A stretch of 5,895 bases of DNA from an uncultured Chlorobiota bacterium (GTDB lineage Bacteria; Bacteroidota; Kapaibacteriia; OLB7). Made by a program: the position numbers and the translations under genes. Location: positions 1-5,895 of the forward strand of contig CAMLOB010000280.1 of NCBI GenBank assembly GCA_946481475.1, written 5' to 3'. The notes beneath the pieces were generated by a model that searched no databases, had not been told where the DNA came from, and saw only the letters and a list, made by a program, of their open reading frames with translations. Below are positions 1-5,753 of the stretch, piece by piece (positions within the stretch are counted from its first letter, which is position 1; every line of letters begins with the position of its first letter).

Positions 1-2
1 AC

Positions 3-1586
3 ATCAGCACCATCTTCTTGCTGAACCGGACCGAGTTCGAGATTCCGAACGGAAAGATCACGGAGCCGTCGCAGGATCAGCGTCAGATCCTGAACGATCA
101 TCTCCTCGGTCTGCGGGCCGTCTCGATCCTCGGGGAGCGCTCCGTTCTGAGCGGACTCCTGTACTGGCGGAAGGGGACCGTTGAGGTGACCAGCGGGAGG
201 CTCTCACGACTGGAATCGCAGGAGGATTACGACAAGGCGATTGCCGAAAACGAAAAGTTCTTCATCGGACTGGAGCGGACCAATGAATCGTTTGGAGGAG
301 ATCTCGACTTCTCGCTTGAGAACGGGTGGTTCGGCGGGCAGAATATCGTGAAAGTTGGTGCCGGAGCCGAGATCTATCCTCTGGATGAATTCTTCACTTT
401 CGCCATCACCAATCCCGCCCTCTCCGACAGCGATACCGCCGGGGGGGACGGTCGTTTGGTTCCGTATGATCTGACTCGCGGCGGCAATCCTTTCGTGGTC
501 GACCGGCAGTTGACCGGCAAGCGGATCTCCGGCTTTGTGCAGGATCAGTTGACCCGGGGAAAACTGCGGGTGAGTGCCGGACTCCGCTTCGATCATTTCG
601 ATCTGCTCGATCAGGAAACGTTCCTGTCCCCCCGTCTCTCCGTTGCGTACGCACTCAGCGAAACGACGACGCTGCGCGGTTCCTACAACCGGATCGTGAT
701 GCGGGCTCCGGTCGAGAATATTCTGGTCTCCAGTTCATCGCAGGCCGAAACCCTTTCCGGCGAGGAGCAGGGAGGCGTGCCGGTCAGCGTCCGGAGCGAG
801 AAGGCGCATGTGGTCGAGATCGACGCCGATTTTCTGCTGAGCGATTATCTGTCGATCACAGCCGCCGCTTACGGTAAGAGTATCGATGACTTTCTGGTGA
901 AGGCCGAGCTGGGAAATTCCGGGATCATCTTCCCGATCAATCTCAGGAAGGGACTGGTTATCGGCGGAGAGATCTCGACATCGTTGCGGGAATGGCACCA
1001 CCTGTCGGCCCTTCTGACAATGTCCGGTGGGATAGCCTACGGACTGGTTCCCGAAGACGGCTCTTCCCCGGTCGCCGCCGGACTGATTATCGGTGAGGAG
1101 GGATACTTCTATTCCCATCCCTTCAGTGAGGAAGATCACTTCCCGACAGAACACAGTCAGTTGTTTGAAGCCTCGCTGAACCTGCACTACTCCTTCCCGG
1201 CCGGTTTCTTTGCGGTAGTGGGAGGCCGGTTCGATTCCGGACTTCCGTTCGATCTGGTCGATGAAAACGGCAAGGGATTGAATCCGGAAGAGTCGCGTCA
1301 GGAACTGCGGAACCGGGGCTATTCCGATGACGTGATCGACCTGCTGAATCTGGAGTCCGAGCGTCCGGGGTCTCCCGACAAATCCGTGGCTCCCCACGGC
1401 ACAATCGACCTGGCCGCCGGAGTCGATCTCGACCAATTGATGCATACTCACACCCACGCACGCCTTACGGCCACGATTACCAACGTCCTCGACACACCCT
1501 ACCTCTACAAATTCGAGTCCAGCTTCGGCGGAACCCATTTCGGACAGCCGAGGATGGGAGCGGTGTCATTGGAAGTCGAGTTGTAG
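3..1586 (+). CDS. TonB-dependent outer-membrane receptor, C-terminal part (5' end beyond window)
   Basis: The frame is open to the left edge, and the TTG at 18 is only an internal leucine codon, so the gene starts upstream and the signal peptide, carboxypeptidase-like or plug domain would lie outside the window. What is visible (~527 residues) reads as a 22-strand barrel. Counting from the TTG at 18, the strand/turn pattern GFVQDQL (172-178) then AGLRFDHF (187-194), LSPRLSVAY (203-211) and LRGSYNRIVMRAP (219-231) is the usual TonB-receptor barrel core. The C-terminus carries the family hallmark TNVLDTPYLYKFESSFGGTH then FGQPR (488-512) and ends in a short final strand, VSLEVEL. Such receptors bind a ligand (siderophore, cobalamin, glycan or peptide) at the cell surface and import it using TonB-ExbBD energy; the ligand cannot be inferred. 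The last residue is Leu, not the common Phe/Trp recognised by the BAM complex. Family assignment is firm. Confidence 0.9.
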   Translation: MSTIFLLNRTEFEIPNGKITEPSQDQRQILNDHLLGLRAVSILGERSVLSGLLYWRKGTVEVTSGRLSRLESQEDYDKAIAENEKFFIGLERTNESFGGDLDFSLENGWFGGQNIVKVGAGAEIYPLDEFFTFAITNPALSDSDTAGGDGRLVPYDLTRGGNPFVVDRQLTGKRISGFVQDQLTRGKLRVSAGLRFDHFDLLDQETFLSPRLSVAYALSETTTLRGSYNRIVMRAPVENILVSSSSQAETLSGEEQGGVPVSVRSEKAHVVEIDADFLLSDYLSITAAAYGKSIDDFLVKAELGNSGIIFPINLRKGLVIGGEISTSLREWHHLSALLTMSGGIAYGLVPEDGSSPVAAGLIIGEEGYFYSHPFSEEDHFPTEHSQLFEASLNLHYSFPAGFFAVVGGRFDSGLPFDLVDENGKGLNPEESRQELRNRGYSDDVIDLLNLESERPGSPDKSVAPHGTIDLAAGVDLDQLMHTHTHARLTATITNVLDTPYLYKFESSFGGTHFGQPRMGAVSLEVEL

Positions 1587-1740
1587 ATAGTTGAATGGTT
1601 ATGGTCGGGGATCGTAGGGGGCAAACATCTTTGCCCCTCCCCGGAAATGGAGTTGAATAGTTGAAAAGGTCGGGAGTCGGGAGTCCGGGGGAGAAGGGAG
1701 CATGGTTGTGGAGGGATCGTAGGGGGCAAACGCCTCTGCC
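1587..1740. repeat. Two copies of a composite intergenic repeat with palindromic core
   Basis: Three blocks occur twice in the same order. They are atagttgaa (1587-1595 and 1657-1665), ggtcggg (1603-1609 and 1668-1674) and gggatcgtagggggcaaac (1608-1626 and 1713-1731). The last block extends to 25 of 28 matches at 1608-1635 against 1713-1740. Copy 1 contains a perfect hairpin, GGGGCAAA (1618-1625), loop CATC, TTTGCCCC (1630-1637); in copy 2 the stem has decayed to about four strong pairs. A short tandem, cgggagt twice (1671-1684), sits inside copy 2. The block lies between two convergent genes and begins directly after the receptor stop codon. The hairpin has no T-run after it on either strand, so it is not a convincing intrinsic terminator. 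The arrangement looks like a dispersed, non-coding repeat family. Confidence 0.75.
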
Positions 1741-1820
1741 GTAAAATCAGAATTTCAGGAGAGGCATCCGGGAGGTGGAAGAGGTCCGGTGCTTTCAACC
1801 GCGGGCATGAAGCGCCGTGG
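1741..1820. other. Convergent intergenic remainder, no clear feature
   Basis: This segment sits between the second repeat copy and the end of the aspartate kinase gene. It holds only a short dyad, GCCTCT (1732-1737) against AGAGGC (1760-1765), with a 22-nt loop and no T-run. I see no coding potential and no recognisable terminator for the kinase operon. Confidence 0.4.
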
Positions 1821-3188
1821 TTACCCCTCGAACAACACCCCGTGGGCTCTTCGCAGCGCATCGCTTACGTCCTTCTCGTCCACACCGAGCAGAACGACGT
1901 GATCGCTTGAGCCGGCCGAGAGAAGCCGGATCGGGATGTCGTGCAGAGCCGAAAGGGGACCGGAGAGGAGGGCGGGCGTTCCCCGCAGACCGGATCCGCT
2001 CAGACAGAGGACGGCCATCTCCTTGCGGACTTCAACGTCGCAGACCGATTCGAGGGCGACCAGAAGTCGGTCGTTCCATAACGCTTTGGAGACAAGAACG
2101 GAGGCTCGCGACTCGGCGATGACTGCGCATTCGACCGGTGCGTGGTGGTGGGCGAAGAGACTCATTGCTCCGGAGATCGTCTCCTGTTCCTCTCCCTGAT
2201 TCTTCACCGCAAGTTCCGCCAGAATCAGGTCGCGCTTGATCGTCAGCGAGTGGAAGCCGGGTGTGATCCCATGCCCGTCCGGCCAGATGCGTGTCCCCGG
2301 CGCCGACGGGGCGTGCGAGTTCCGGATGACGACCGGGATGTTCTTCGCCACCGCCGGGAGGATCGTGTCGGGATGAAGAACCTTTGCGCCGAACCAGGCA
2401 AGCTCGCGCGCCTCGGTGAAGGTCATCTCCGGAACGGCGCGGGCTTCGGCCACAAGCCGAGGATCGGCCGTCAACACGCCGTCGACATCGGTCCAGATCT
2501 GTATCTCCTTCGCACCGAGCGCACCGCCGATCAGCGCGGCCGTGTGGTCGCTTCCTCCCCGACCGATCGTCGTCGTTACCCCGTCGGTCGTCCTGCCGAT
2601 GAAGCCCTGGGCGATTACCACGTCGTGGTCTTCCCGCAGAGCCTGAAGAATCTCCGGTGCGCGCCGTTCAATCTCCGGCATCATCGGAACGGCCGAACCG
2701 TGACGTCCGTCGGTGATGATGAAGTCCCGGCTGTCGGCAAGTCCGGCACGGATCCCGGCCTCATCAAATGCCGTTTTCAAAAGGAGTGAGGAGAGGCGTT
2801 CGCCGAAGGAGAGGATCGTGTCGATCGTTCGCGGAGTCGTCTCTCCCAGCAGCATCGTTCCGCGAATAAATCTGCGCAGTTCTTCCAGCCCCCGCTCCAG
2901 TTCCTCCCCGCAATGGTTCGGCGATTCCTTCCCGCACAGATCGCCCAGGATGCGATGATGCCGCTCGGCGATCCTCCCGACGATCTCCATCGCTCCGGCC
3001 TCGTCCATCTCCGAGCATCGTTCGCCGCAGGCGACAAGATCGTTCGTGATCCCGGCGCAGGCGGAGGTGACGACCACGGGACGATCTTTCCCCTCCCCGC
3101 GAACGATGGAGACCACACGCCGCATCGCTTCGGCATCCTGCACCGAGGTGCCGCCGAATTTCAGAACAAGGACGTCACGCTCACTCAT
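1821..3188 (-). CDS. lysC: Aspartate kinase, monofunctional LysC type with C-terminal ACT domains
   Basis: This enzyme phosphorylates aspartate to 4-aspartyl phosphate, the first step towards lysine, threonine, methionine and diaminopimelate, in the cytoplasm. At 455 residues it matches the E. coli LysC class (449). Kinase-domain motifs are in order: LKFGGTS (9-15, Lys10), TSACAGITNDL (41-51), LSFGERLSS (126-134), GFIGRT (195-200), TIGRGGSDHTAAL (207-219, Asp214), WTDVDGVLTADPR (232-244) and WFGAKVLHP (265-273). Two ACT domains follow (~314-455), ending in VLFEG, like the LFE end of E. coli LysC. There is no homoserine dehydrogenase domain. ATG at 3188 gives the normal N-terminus just before KFGGTS; stop TAA at 1821. 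It is the second gene of a minus-strand pair, overlapping its upstream partner by 8 nt. The first ACT domain lacks the usual effector-site signature, so lysine sensitivity is uncertain; kinase identity is not. Confidence 0.96.
   Translation of the reverse strand: MSERDVLVLKFGGTSVQDAEAMRRVVSIVRGEGKDRPVVVTSACAGITNDLVACGERCSEMDEAGAMEIVGRIAERHHRILGDLCGKESPNHCGEELERGLEELRRFIRGTMLLGETTPRTIDTILSFGERLSSLLLKTAFDEAGIRAGLADSRDFIITDGRHGSAVPMMPEIERRAPEILQALREDHDVVIAQGFIGRTTDGVTTTIGRGGSDHTAALIGGALGAKEIQIWTDVDGVLTADPRLVAEARAVPEMTFTEARELAWFGAKVLHPDTILPAVAKNIPVVIRNSHAPSAPGTRIWPDGHGITPGFHSLTIKRDLILAELAVKNQGEEQETISGAMSLFAHHHAPVECAVIAESRASVLVSKALWNDRLLVALESVCDVEVRKEMAVLCLSGSGLRGTPALLSGPLSALHDIPIRLLSAGSSDHVVLLGVDEKDVSDALRRAHGVLFEG
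3181..3188 (-). other. Stop/start overlap ATGAGTGA coupling two genes
   Basis: On the minus strand the kinase start ATG (3188-3186) and the upstream gene's stop TGA (3183-3181) share the octamer ATGAGTGA. Only a weak GGAA sits 9 nt before the ATG, with no good Shine-Dalgarno sequence. Kinase translation is therefore probably coupled to that of the upstream gene by terminating ribosomes. The overlap is seen directly; coupling is inferred. Confidence 0.7.
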
Positions 3189-3819
3189 ACGAGGGCGTTC
3201 CGTTTGGTGGCGGCGTCACCTCGATCGGCGGTTGGTCTTCCGGACGTTGCTTCGGCACGTCCAGAACTCCCTCGGTGATCAGCCATCGGACCATTTTCTT
3301 GACGTCGTCGAGCGGAAGGTTGTACATCCAGGCAAATCGCCACTGGTCAATCGGTCCGCGCCAGACTTCGACGGCGAATGCCTGCTCCATTGCAAGCTTT
3401 CCCCGGTCGGCGATAACGTCCAGGGCATTCTCCACAAAGATCTTTCCGTCGTTCTCGGTGATCTCGTCCGATGTGAAGTAGAAGTTTTCCTGTCCGACGA
3501 GATCGCAGATCGGGAACCCGCGTTGTCCGGGGAGGAAACTCTTCAGGTGGGACATACTGACATAATATTGCCGGTCGTCTTCGGCATCCCAGAGATCTTC
3601 CCAGACCGAGGGATCGTTCCCCCGCAACCAGTCGAAGAAGTTCCGCTCCCGTTCCGGCAGACGGATCATCGTATTGTAGCCGAACAGCGAGATCAGCTCC
3701 TGGGCCTGTTCCCCCGTCAGGGATGTCAGCTCTTCCTCGCTCAGTTCCGTGAAGTGTACCGGGGCCTCGCCGGTCCACTCAAGCCGTTCCTTCAATGTCC
3801 TGAATATCTGTGGTTCCAT
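3181..3819 (-). CDS. Protein of unknown function, first gene of the aspartate kinase operon
   Basis: I do not recognise this 212-residue protein. It has no signal peptide or membrane segment and appears cytoplasmic, acidic and rich in aromatics, with eight tryptophans (15, 64, 73, 77, 153, 160, 164, 179). An N-terminal acidic helical part (~1-60, including LSEEELTSLTGEQAQELISL at 26-45) is followed by a W/D-rich stretch (61-90) and a mixed segment (91-150). Next comes LPLDDVKKMVRWLITEGVLD (168-187), which reads like the helix-turn-helix/wing start of a small winged-helix fold. The tail (189-210) is Pro-rich and probably disordered. The start is well fixed: an in-frame TGA lies seven codons upstream (3839-3837) and ATG at 3819 is the first usable start, although no Shine-Dalgarno sequence precedes it. 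It overlaps lysC by 8 nt, so the two are co-expressed. Low-complexity-free sequence and operon placement support a real gene; a regulatory or partner role for the kinase is speculation. Confidence 0.8.
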   Translation of the reverse strand: MEPQIFRTLKERLEWTGEAPVHFTELSEEELTSLTGEQAQELISLFGYNTMIRLPERERNFFDWLRGNDPSVWEDLWDAEDDRQYYVSMSHLKSFLPGQRGFPICDLVGQENFYFTSDEITENDGKIFVENALDVIADRGKLAMEQAFAVEVWRGPIDQWRFAWMYNLPLDDVKKMVRWLITEGVLDVPKQRPEDQPPIEVTPPPNGTPSYE

Positions 3820-4087
3820 CTCGTTCGTGTCGATTCAAACTGTTCGGTATCGTTTCGTGGTCCGGAACGAATGCCGGCCTTCGGAAAATTTTTTCGGTGA
3901 TGATCGGGATCGGGAAAGAGGCAATCGAATGATTGCAGGGAAACATACGGACCTTCGGTCGACAAGGACGTTTCGGTCTGTGGCGAACCGGCAGGGTTGG
4001 AGGAGGATGGAGTATTTTTCTGATGGATGTGTGAATCGGGTACTGGCGGGAAGAAGGTTCCGGAAAAGTGAAGGCAACGGACAGAGT
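3820..4087. promoter_or_regulatory. Divergent intergenic region that must hold both promoters; perfect 6-4-6 dyad at 3921-3936
   Basis: The minus-strand kinase operon and the plus-strand phosphatase diverge from here, so promoters for both should lie within these 268 bp, but I cannot place convincing -35/-10 pairs. Visible elements are an A4T6 tract (3885-3894), a tandem gatcgg pair (3902-3913) and a perfect dyad GCAATC-GAAT-GATTGC (3921-3936) that could be an operator or chance. Unlike the other gaps in the window, this one carries none of the dispersed repeats. Confidence 0.4.
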
Positions 4088-4816
4088 ATGAAGAGTGAAC
4101 GACTCCATCCCGTCAGAATCTTCTGCGATTTCGACGGGACGATTTCAACGCAGGATATAGGATATGATCTGTTTGATCGCTACGGCGAGCAGTCGCCGTG
4201 GCACGACCGGCTGGTGGAGGGGAGCCTCGGCATCCGCGACTACTGGCGGAGTGTGGCCGCCACGCTGAAGGAACCGCTGAGCGACGAATTGCTGGATGAG
4301 TATCTTCGCACGATTCCGATCGATCCTGATTTCTCCAGTCTTCTGCAGCTTGTCCGGGACGAGAAGGTCCCCTTTACGATCCTGAGCGACGGACTGAGCA
4401 TCTACGTCAACCGCTACCTTGCGCTCCACGGCTTCGATGATCCGGATGTGATCTGCAACGATGCCCGGACAGGGGAGAACGGAGAACTGAACATCCGCTT
4501 TCCCTATTCCGCCGACGGTTGCGAATGTCCGTCTGCGGTCTGCAAACGGAACGTGGTCCTGACCCGGTCGAAGCCGGACGAGCGGATCATCTACATCGGC
4601 GACGGGCTGAGCGACTTCTGTCCGGCGGAAACGGCCGACGTGATCTTTGCCAAGGGAAATCTGGCCGCCTACTGCAACAGGAACGGATTGCCCCACCACT
4701 CATGGAAGCATCTCTCGGAAGTCGTCAGGGAACTGGAAAAACTTCTGGCCCGCCGAAGAATCCGTCCGCGGCACCAGGCGGAGATGGTAAGGAAGCGGGT
4801 GTGGGAAAGCGGGTAA
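4088..4816 (+). CDS. HAD-IB family phosphatase, MtnX/PHOSPHO-like
   Basis: A 242-residue cytoplasmic Mg-dependent phosphatase of the HAD superfamily with all four motifs. Motif I is FCDFDGTIS (12-20; nucleophile Asp14, acid/base Asp16), motif II is TILSDG (97-102; Ser100), motif III is Lys153 in AVCKR, and motif IV is IGDGLSDFCPA (170-180; Asp172, Asp176). Motif II precedes a central region with Cys145, Cys147 and Cys152 in a CxCPxxxCK pattern. The order and spacing fit the group containing bacterial MtnX (methionine salvage, hydroxy-ketomethylthiopentenyl phosphate phosphatase) and animal PHOSPHO1/2 (phosphocholine, phosphoethanolamine or pyridoxal phosphate). The GDGxxDFCP and CPxxxCK signatures look closer to PHOSPHO as I recall that family. 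ATG at 4088 puts motif I at residue 12, normal for the family; an in-frame ATG at 4007 abuts a GGAGGAGG run with no spacer and would add 27 unsupported residues. No methionine-salvage neighbours are visible, so the substrate is open. Confidence 0.88.
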   Translation: MKSERLHPVRIFCDFDGTISTQDIGYDLFDRYGEQSPWHDRLVEGSLGIRDYWRSVAATLKEPLSDELLDEYLRTIPIDPDFSSLLQLVRDEKVPFTILSDGLSIYVNRYLALHGFDDPDVICNDARTGENGELNIRFPYSADGCECPSAVCKRNVVLTRSKPDERIIYIGDGLSDFCPAETADVIFAKGNLAAYCNRNGLPHHSWKHLSEVVRELEKLLARRRIRPRHQAEMVRKRVWESG

Positions 4817-4819
4817 ACT

Positions 4820-4904
4820 CTTGGTGATCCTTTGTGCCCTTCGTGTCTTTGTGGTGATTCTGATTCTTACCACAAAGGCACCAAGAGCACAAAGAATCAC
4901 CAAG
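4820..4904. repeat. Imperfect 38-bp inverted repeat filling the gap between convergent genes
   Basis: The left arm (4820-4857) and right arm (4867-4904) are reverse complements at 33 of 38 positions, with a 9-nt loop (4858-4866). The arms are built from the related words cttggtg, ctttgtgc, ttcgtg and ctttgtggt. I recall this cttggtg/ctttgtggt wording as common in intergenic regions of many environmental bacteria, but could not search for it. It starts 4 nt after the phosphatase stop and ends 7 nt before the stop of the facing gene. It could therefore fold in both transcripts and act as a two-way 3' end or RNA-stability element. It lacks the G/C-rich stem plus T-run of a standard intrinsic terminator. 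Confidence 0.8.
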
Positions 4905-4910
4905 GGGAGA

Positions 4911-5555
4911 TCAGATCCCCATGACCGGCTTCAGATACTCCCAGCCTTCGCCCCGGATATCCTCCCACGATACTCCGTCCTCGTTACTTCCCGGCATGAT
5001 GAAGGAGGCGTCGGCGAAGCTGTACTCGAAGTCGATATAGGCGAGCGAATCGATCAGGTCGGCGAAGCCGCTTTTCGAGAAGTAGTCGTCCTCCTCGATC
5101 TGGTCGATCTTCTCGAAGAACGGGGCCAGCGCGTCGGTATTCTCCAGCAGGAAGAGGAGGGTGATGACCACATAGCTCTTGTCGCTGCTCAGCCGGTGCA
5201 TCTCATCGATCTCGTCGCCGAACTCCTCCTCCTCGGTCGCCATCATCGCGCTGATGCTGGTGACCCACTCATTGAACTCCGCATCGGCCTCACCTTTTTT
5301 TGTGATGAAGTCCCAATAGCCGTATTCGAGGAAGGGAAGATCTTCCCGCAGCAGCGCGGCGATCCTCTTGTAGTAGGAGCGTTTCTCCTCCGGCGTCTCG
5401 ATCGACCCGCCGCTCTCGATCACCTGGTGAAGCCTGGAGCGAAGGATGTTCTCGCCGTAGACGTTGATGACGAACTGCGCGCCGAAGAAGACCGAGTCTC
5501 CCTGCCGCTCGAAGATGGAACCGACTTTCGAGAAGAAACCGCGACGATTGTACAT
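4911..5555 (-). CDS. Protein of unknown function, distant DUF1517-like pattern
   Basis: A 214-residue acidic protein with no signal peptide; the one hydrophobic stretch, SYVVITLLFLL (127-137), reads as a buried strand, not a membrane helix. The order of segments is VFFGAQFVINVYGENILRSR (22-41), a helical part with ALLREDLPFLEYGYWDF (67-83), FNEWVTS (94-100), acidic TEEEEFGDEID (107-117), then YVVITLLFLL, a DSLAYIDF segment (169-176) and a C-terminal FIMPGSNEDGVSWEDI (185-200) ending in LKPVMGI. This resembles, from memory, cyanobacterial DUF1517 proteins: LLR-hPdYW, FN-RF-EE, YVVVTLL, then a trP-D-Lt-dEL motif near the C-terminus. The match is of pattern only. ATG at 5555 follows an AT-rich repeat leader with no Shine-Dalgarno sequence. 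It converges on the phosphatase gene across the inverted repeat. The role is unknown; reality of the gene is well supported by length, composition and ordered predicted structure. Confidence 0.78.
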   Translation of the reverse strand: MYNRRGFFSKVGSIFERQGDSVFFGAQFVINVYGENILRSRLHQVIESGGSIETPEEKRSYYKRIAALLREDLPFLEYGYWDFITKKGEADAEFNEWVTSISAMMATEEEEFGDEIDEMHRLSSDKSYVVITLLFLLENTDALAPFFEKIDQIEEDDYFSKSGFADLIDSLAYIDFEYSFADASFIMPGSNEDGVSWEDIRGEGWEYLKPVMGI

Positions 5556-5566
5556 GGGATCAATGC

Positions 5567-5591
5567 AAAATTCAAAAGGAAAAATTCAAAA
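5567..5591. repeat. Short AT-rich direct repeat aaaattcaaaa, two copies
   Basis: The 11-mer aaaattcaaaa occurs at 5567-5577 and 5581-5591, immediately upstream of the minus-strand start at 5555. It stands out as AT-rich against GC-rich surroundings. It occupies the place where a ribosome-binding site and promoter of that gene would be expected, and it may simply be another dispersed intergenic repeat. Confidence 0.6.
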
Positions 5592-5623
5592 AAGAGAGAG
5601 TCCGCAAAACGATGAAACGGTAA

Positions 5624-5658
5624 AACGGGGAAGTCCGTCCAAACGGCCCTTCCCCGTT
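5624..5658 (-). terminator. Strong two-part stem-loop, possible weak terminator on the minus strand
   Basis: A perfect 10-bp outer stem, AACGGGGAAG (5624-5633) with CTTCCCCGTT (5649-5658), encloses a 4-bp inner stem CCGT/ACGG (5635-5638 and 5643-5646) with loop CCAA. Read on the minus strand the stem runs into GTTTTA, a short U-run, so it could end a transcript arriving from beyond the contig. It could equally act as a leader hairpin about 70 nt before the gene starting at 5555. On the plus strand no T-run follows. Confidence 0.35.
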
Positions 5659-5683
5659 CTCACATCCATATCCACCTCCTCAA

Positions 5684-5753
5684 CACCCCTCAAAGCTGAA
5701 AGCTCACTGCTCATAGCCCACCCCTCAAAGCTCACTGCTCATAGCTGATAACT
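5684..5753. repeat. Mosaic direct repeats
   Basis: The 14-mer cacccctcaaagct occurs at 5684-5697 and 5719-5732, and the 19-mer aaagctcactgctcatagc occurs at 5699-5717 and 5727-5745. The two words overlap in the second copy, and related pieces (gctgaaagct, gctgataact) lie beside them. This is a patchwork of short words, not a regular array. No coding function is visible. Confidence 0.75.

Noticed and set aside
18..20. TTG as the start of the receptor gene
   Set aside because: The frame continues upstream to the window edge without a stop, and the protein would lack its plug domain and signal peptide.
735..1538. Long open frame (267 codons) antisense to the receptor gene
   Set aside because: It lies wholly inside a gene with clear family motifs, its translation resembles no family, and GC-rich genes commonly leave the opposite strand open.
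2142..2789. Long open frame antisense to the aspartate kinase
   Set aside because: Its translation is Arg/Pro-rich with no recognisable domain and is fully overlapped by the kinase gene.
3861..3894. Intrinsic terminator formed by TCCGGAA/TTCGGA and the A4T6 tract
   Set aside because: The stem is bulged with a 12-nt loop, an A-run separates it from the Ts, and no plus-strand gene ends just upstream.
3749..4087. Upstream extension of the phosphatase frame
   Set aside because: HAD motif I would fall far from the N-terminus, the extension overlaps the divergent gene's start, and its residues look non-coding. ATG at 4088 gives a normal family N-terminus.
4821..5615. 264-codon plus-strand frame across the inverted repeat and the minus-strand gene
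   Set aside because: It begins inside the inverted repeat and is antisense to the better-supported protein at 5555-4911; its sequence looks like reverse-frame translation.
5684..5745. CRISPR-like array
   Set aside because: There are only two copies, the spacer between the 19-mers is 9 nt, and the repeats overlap other words; no cas genes are present.
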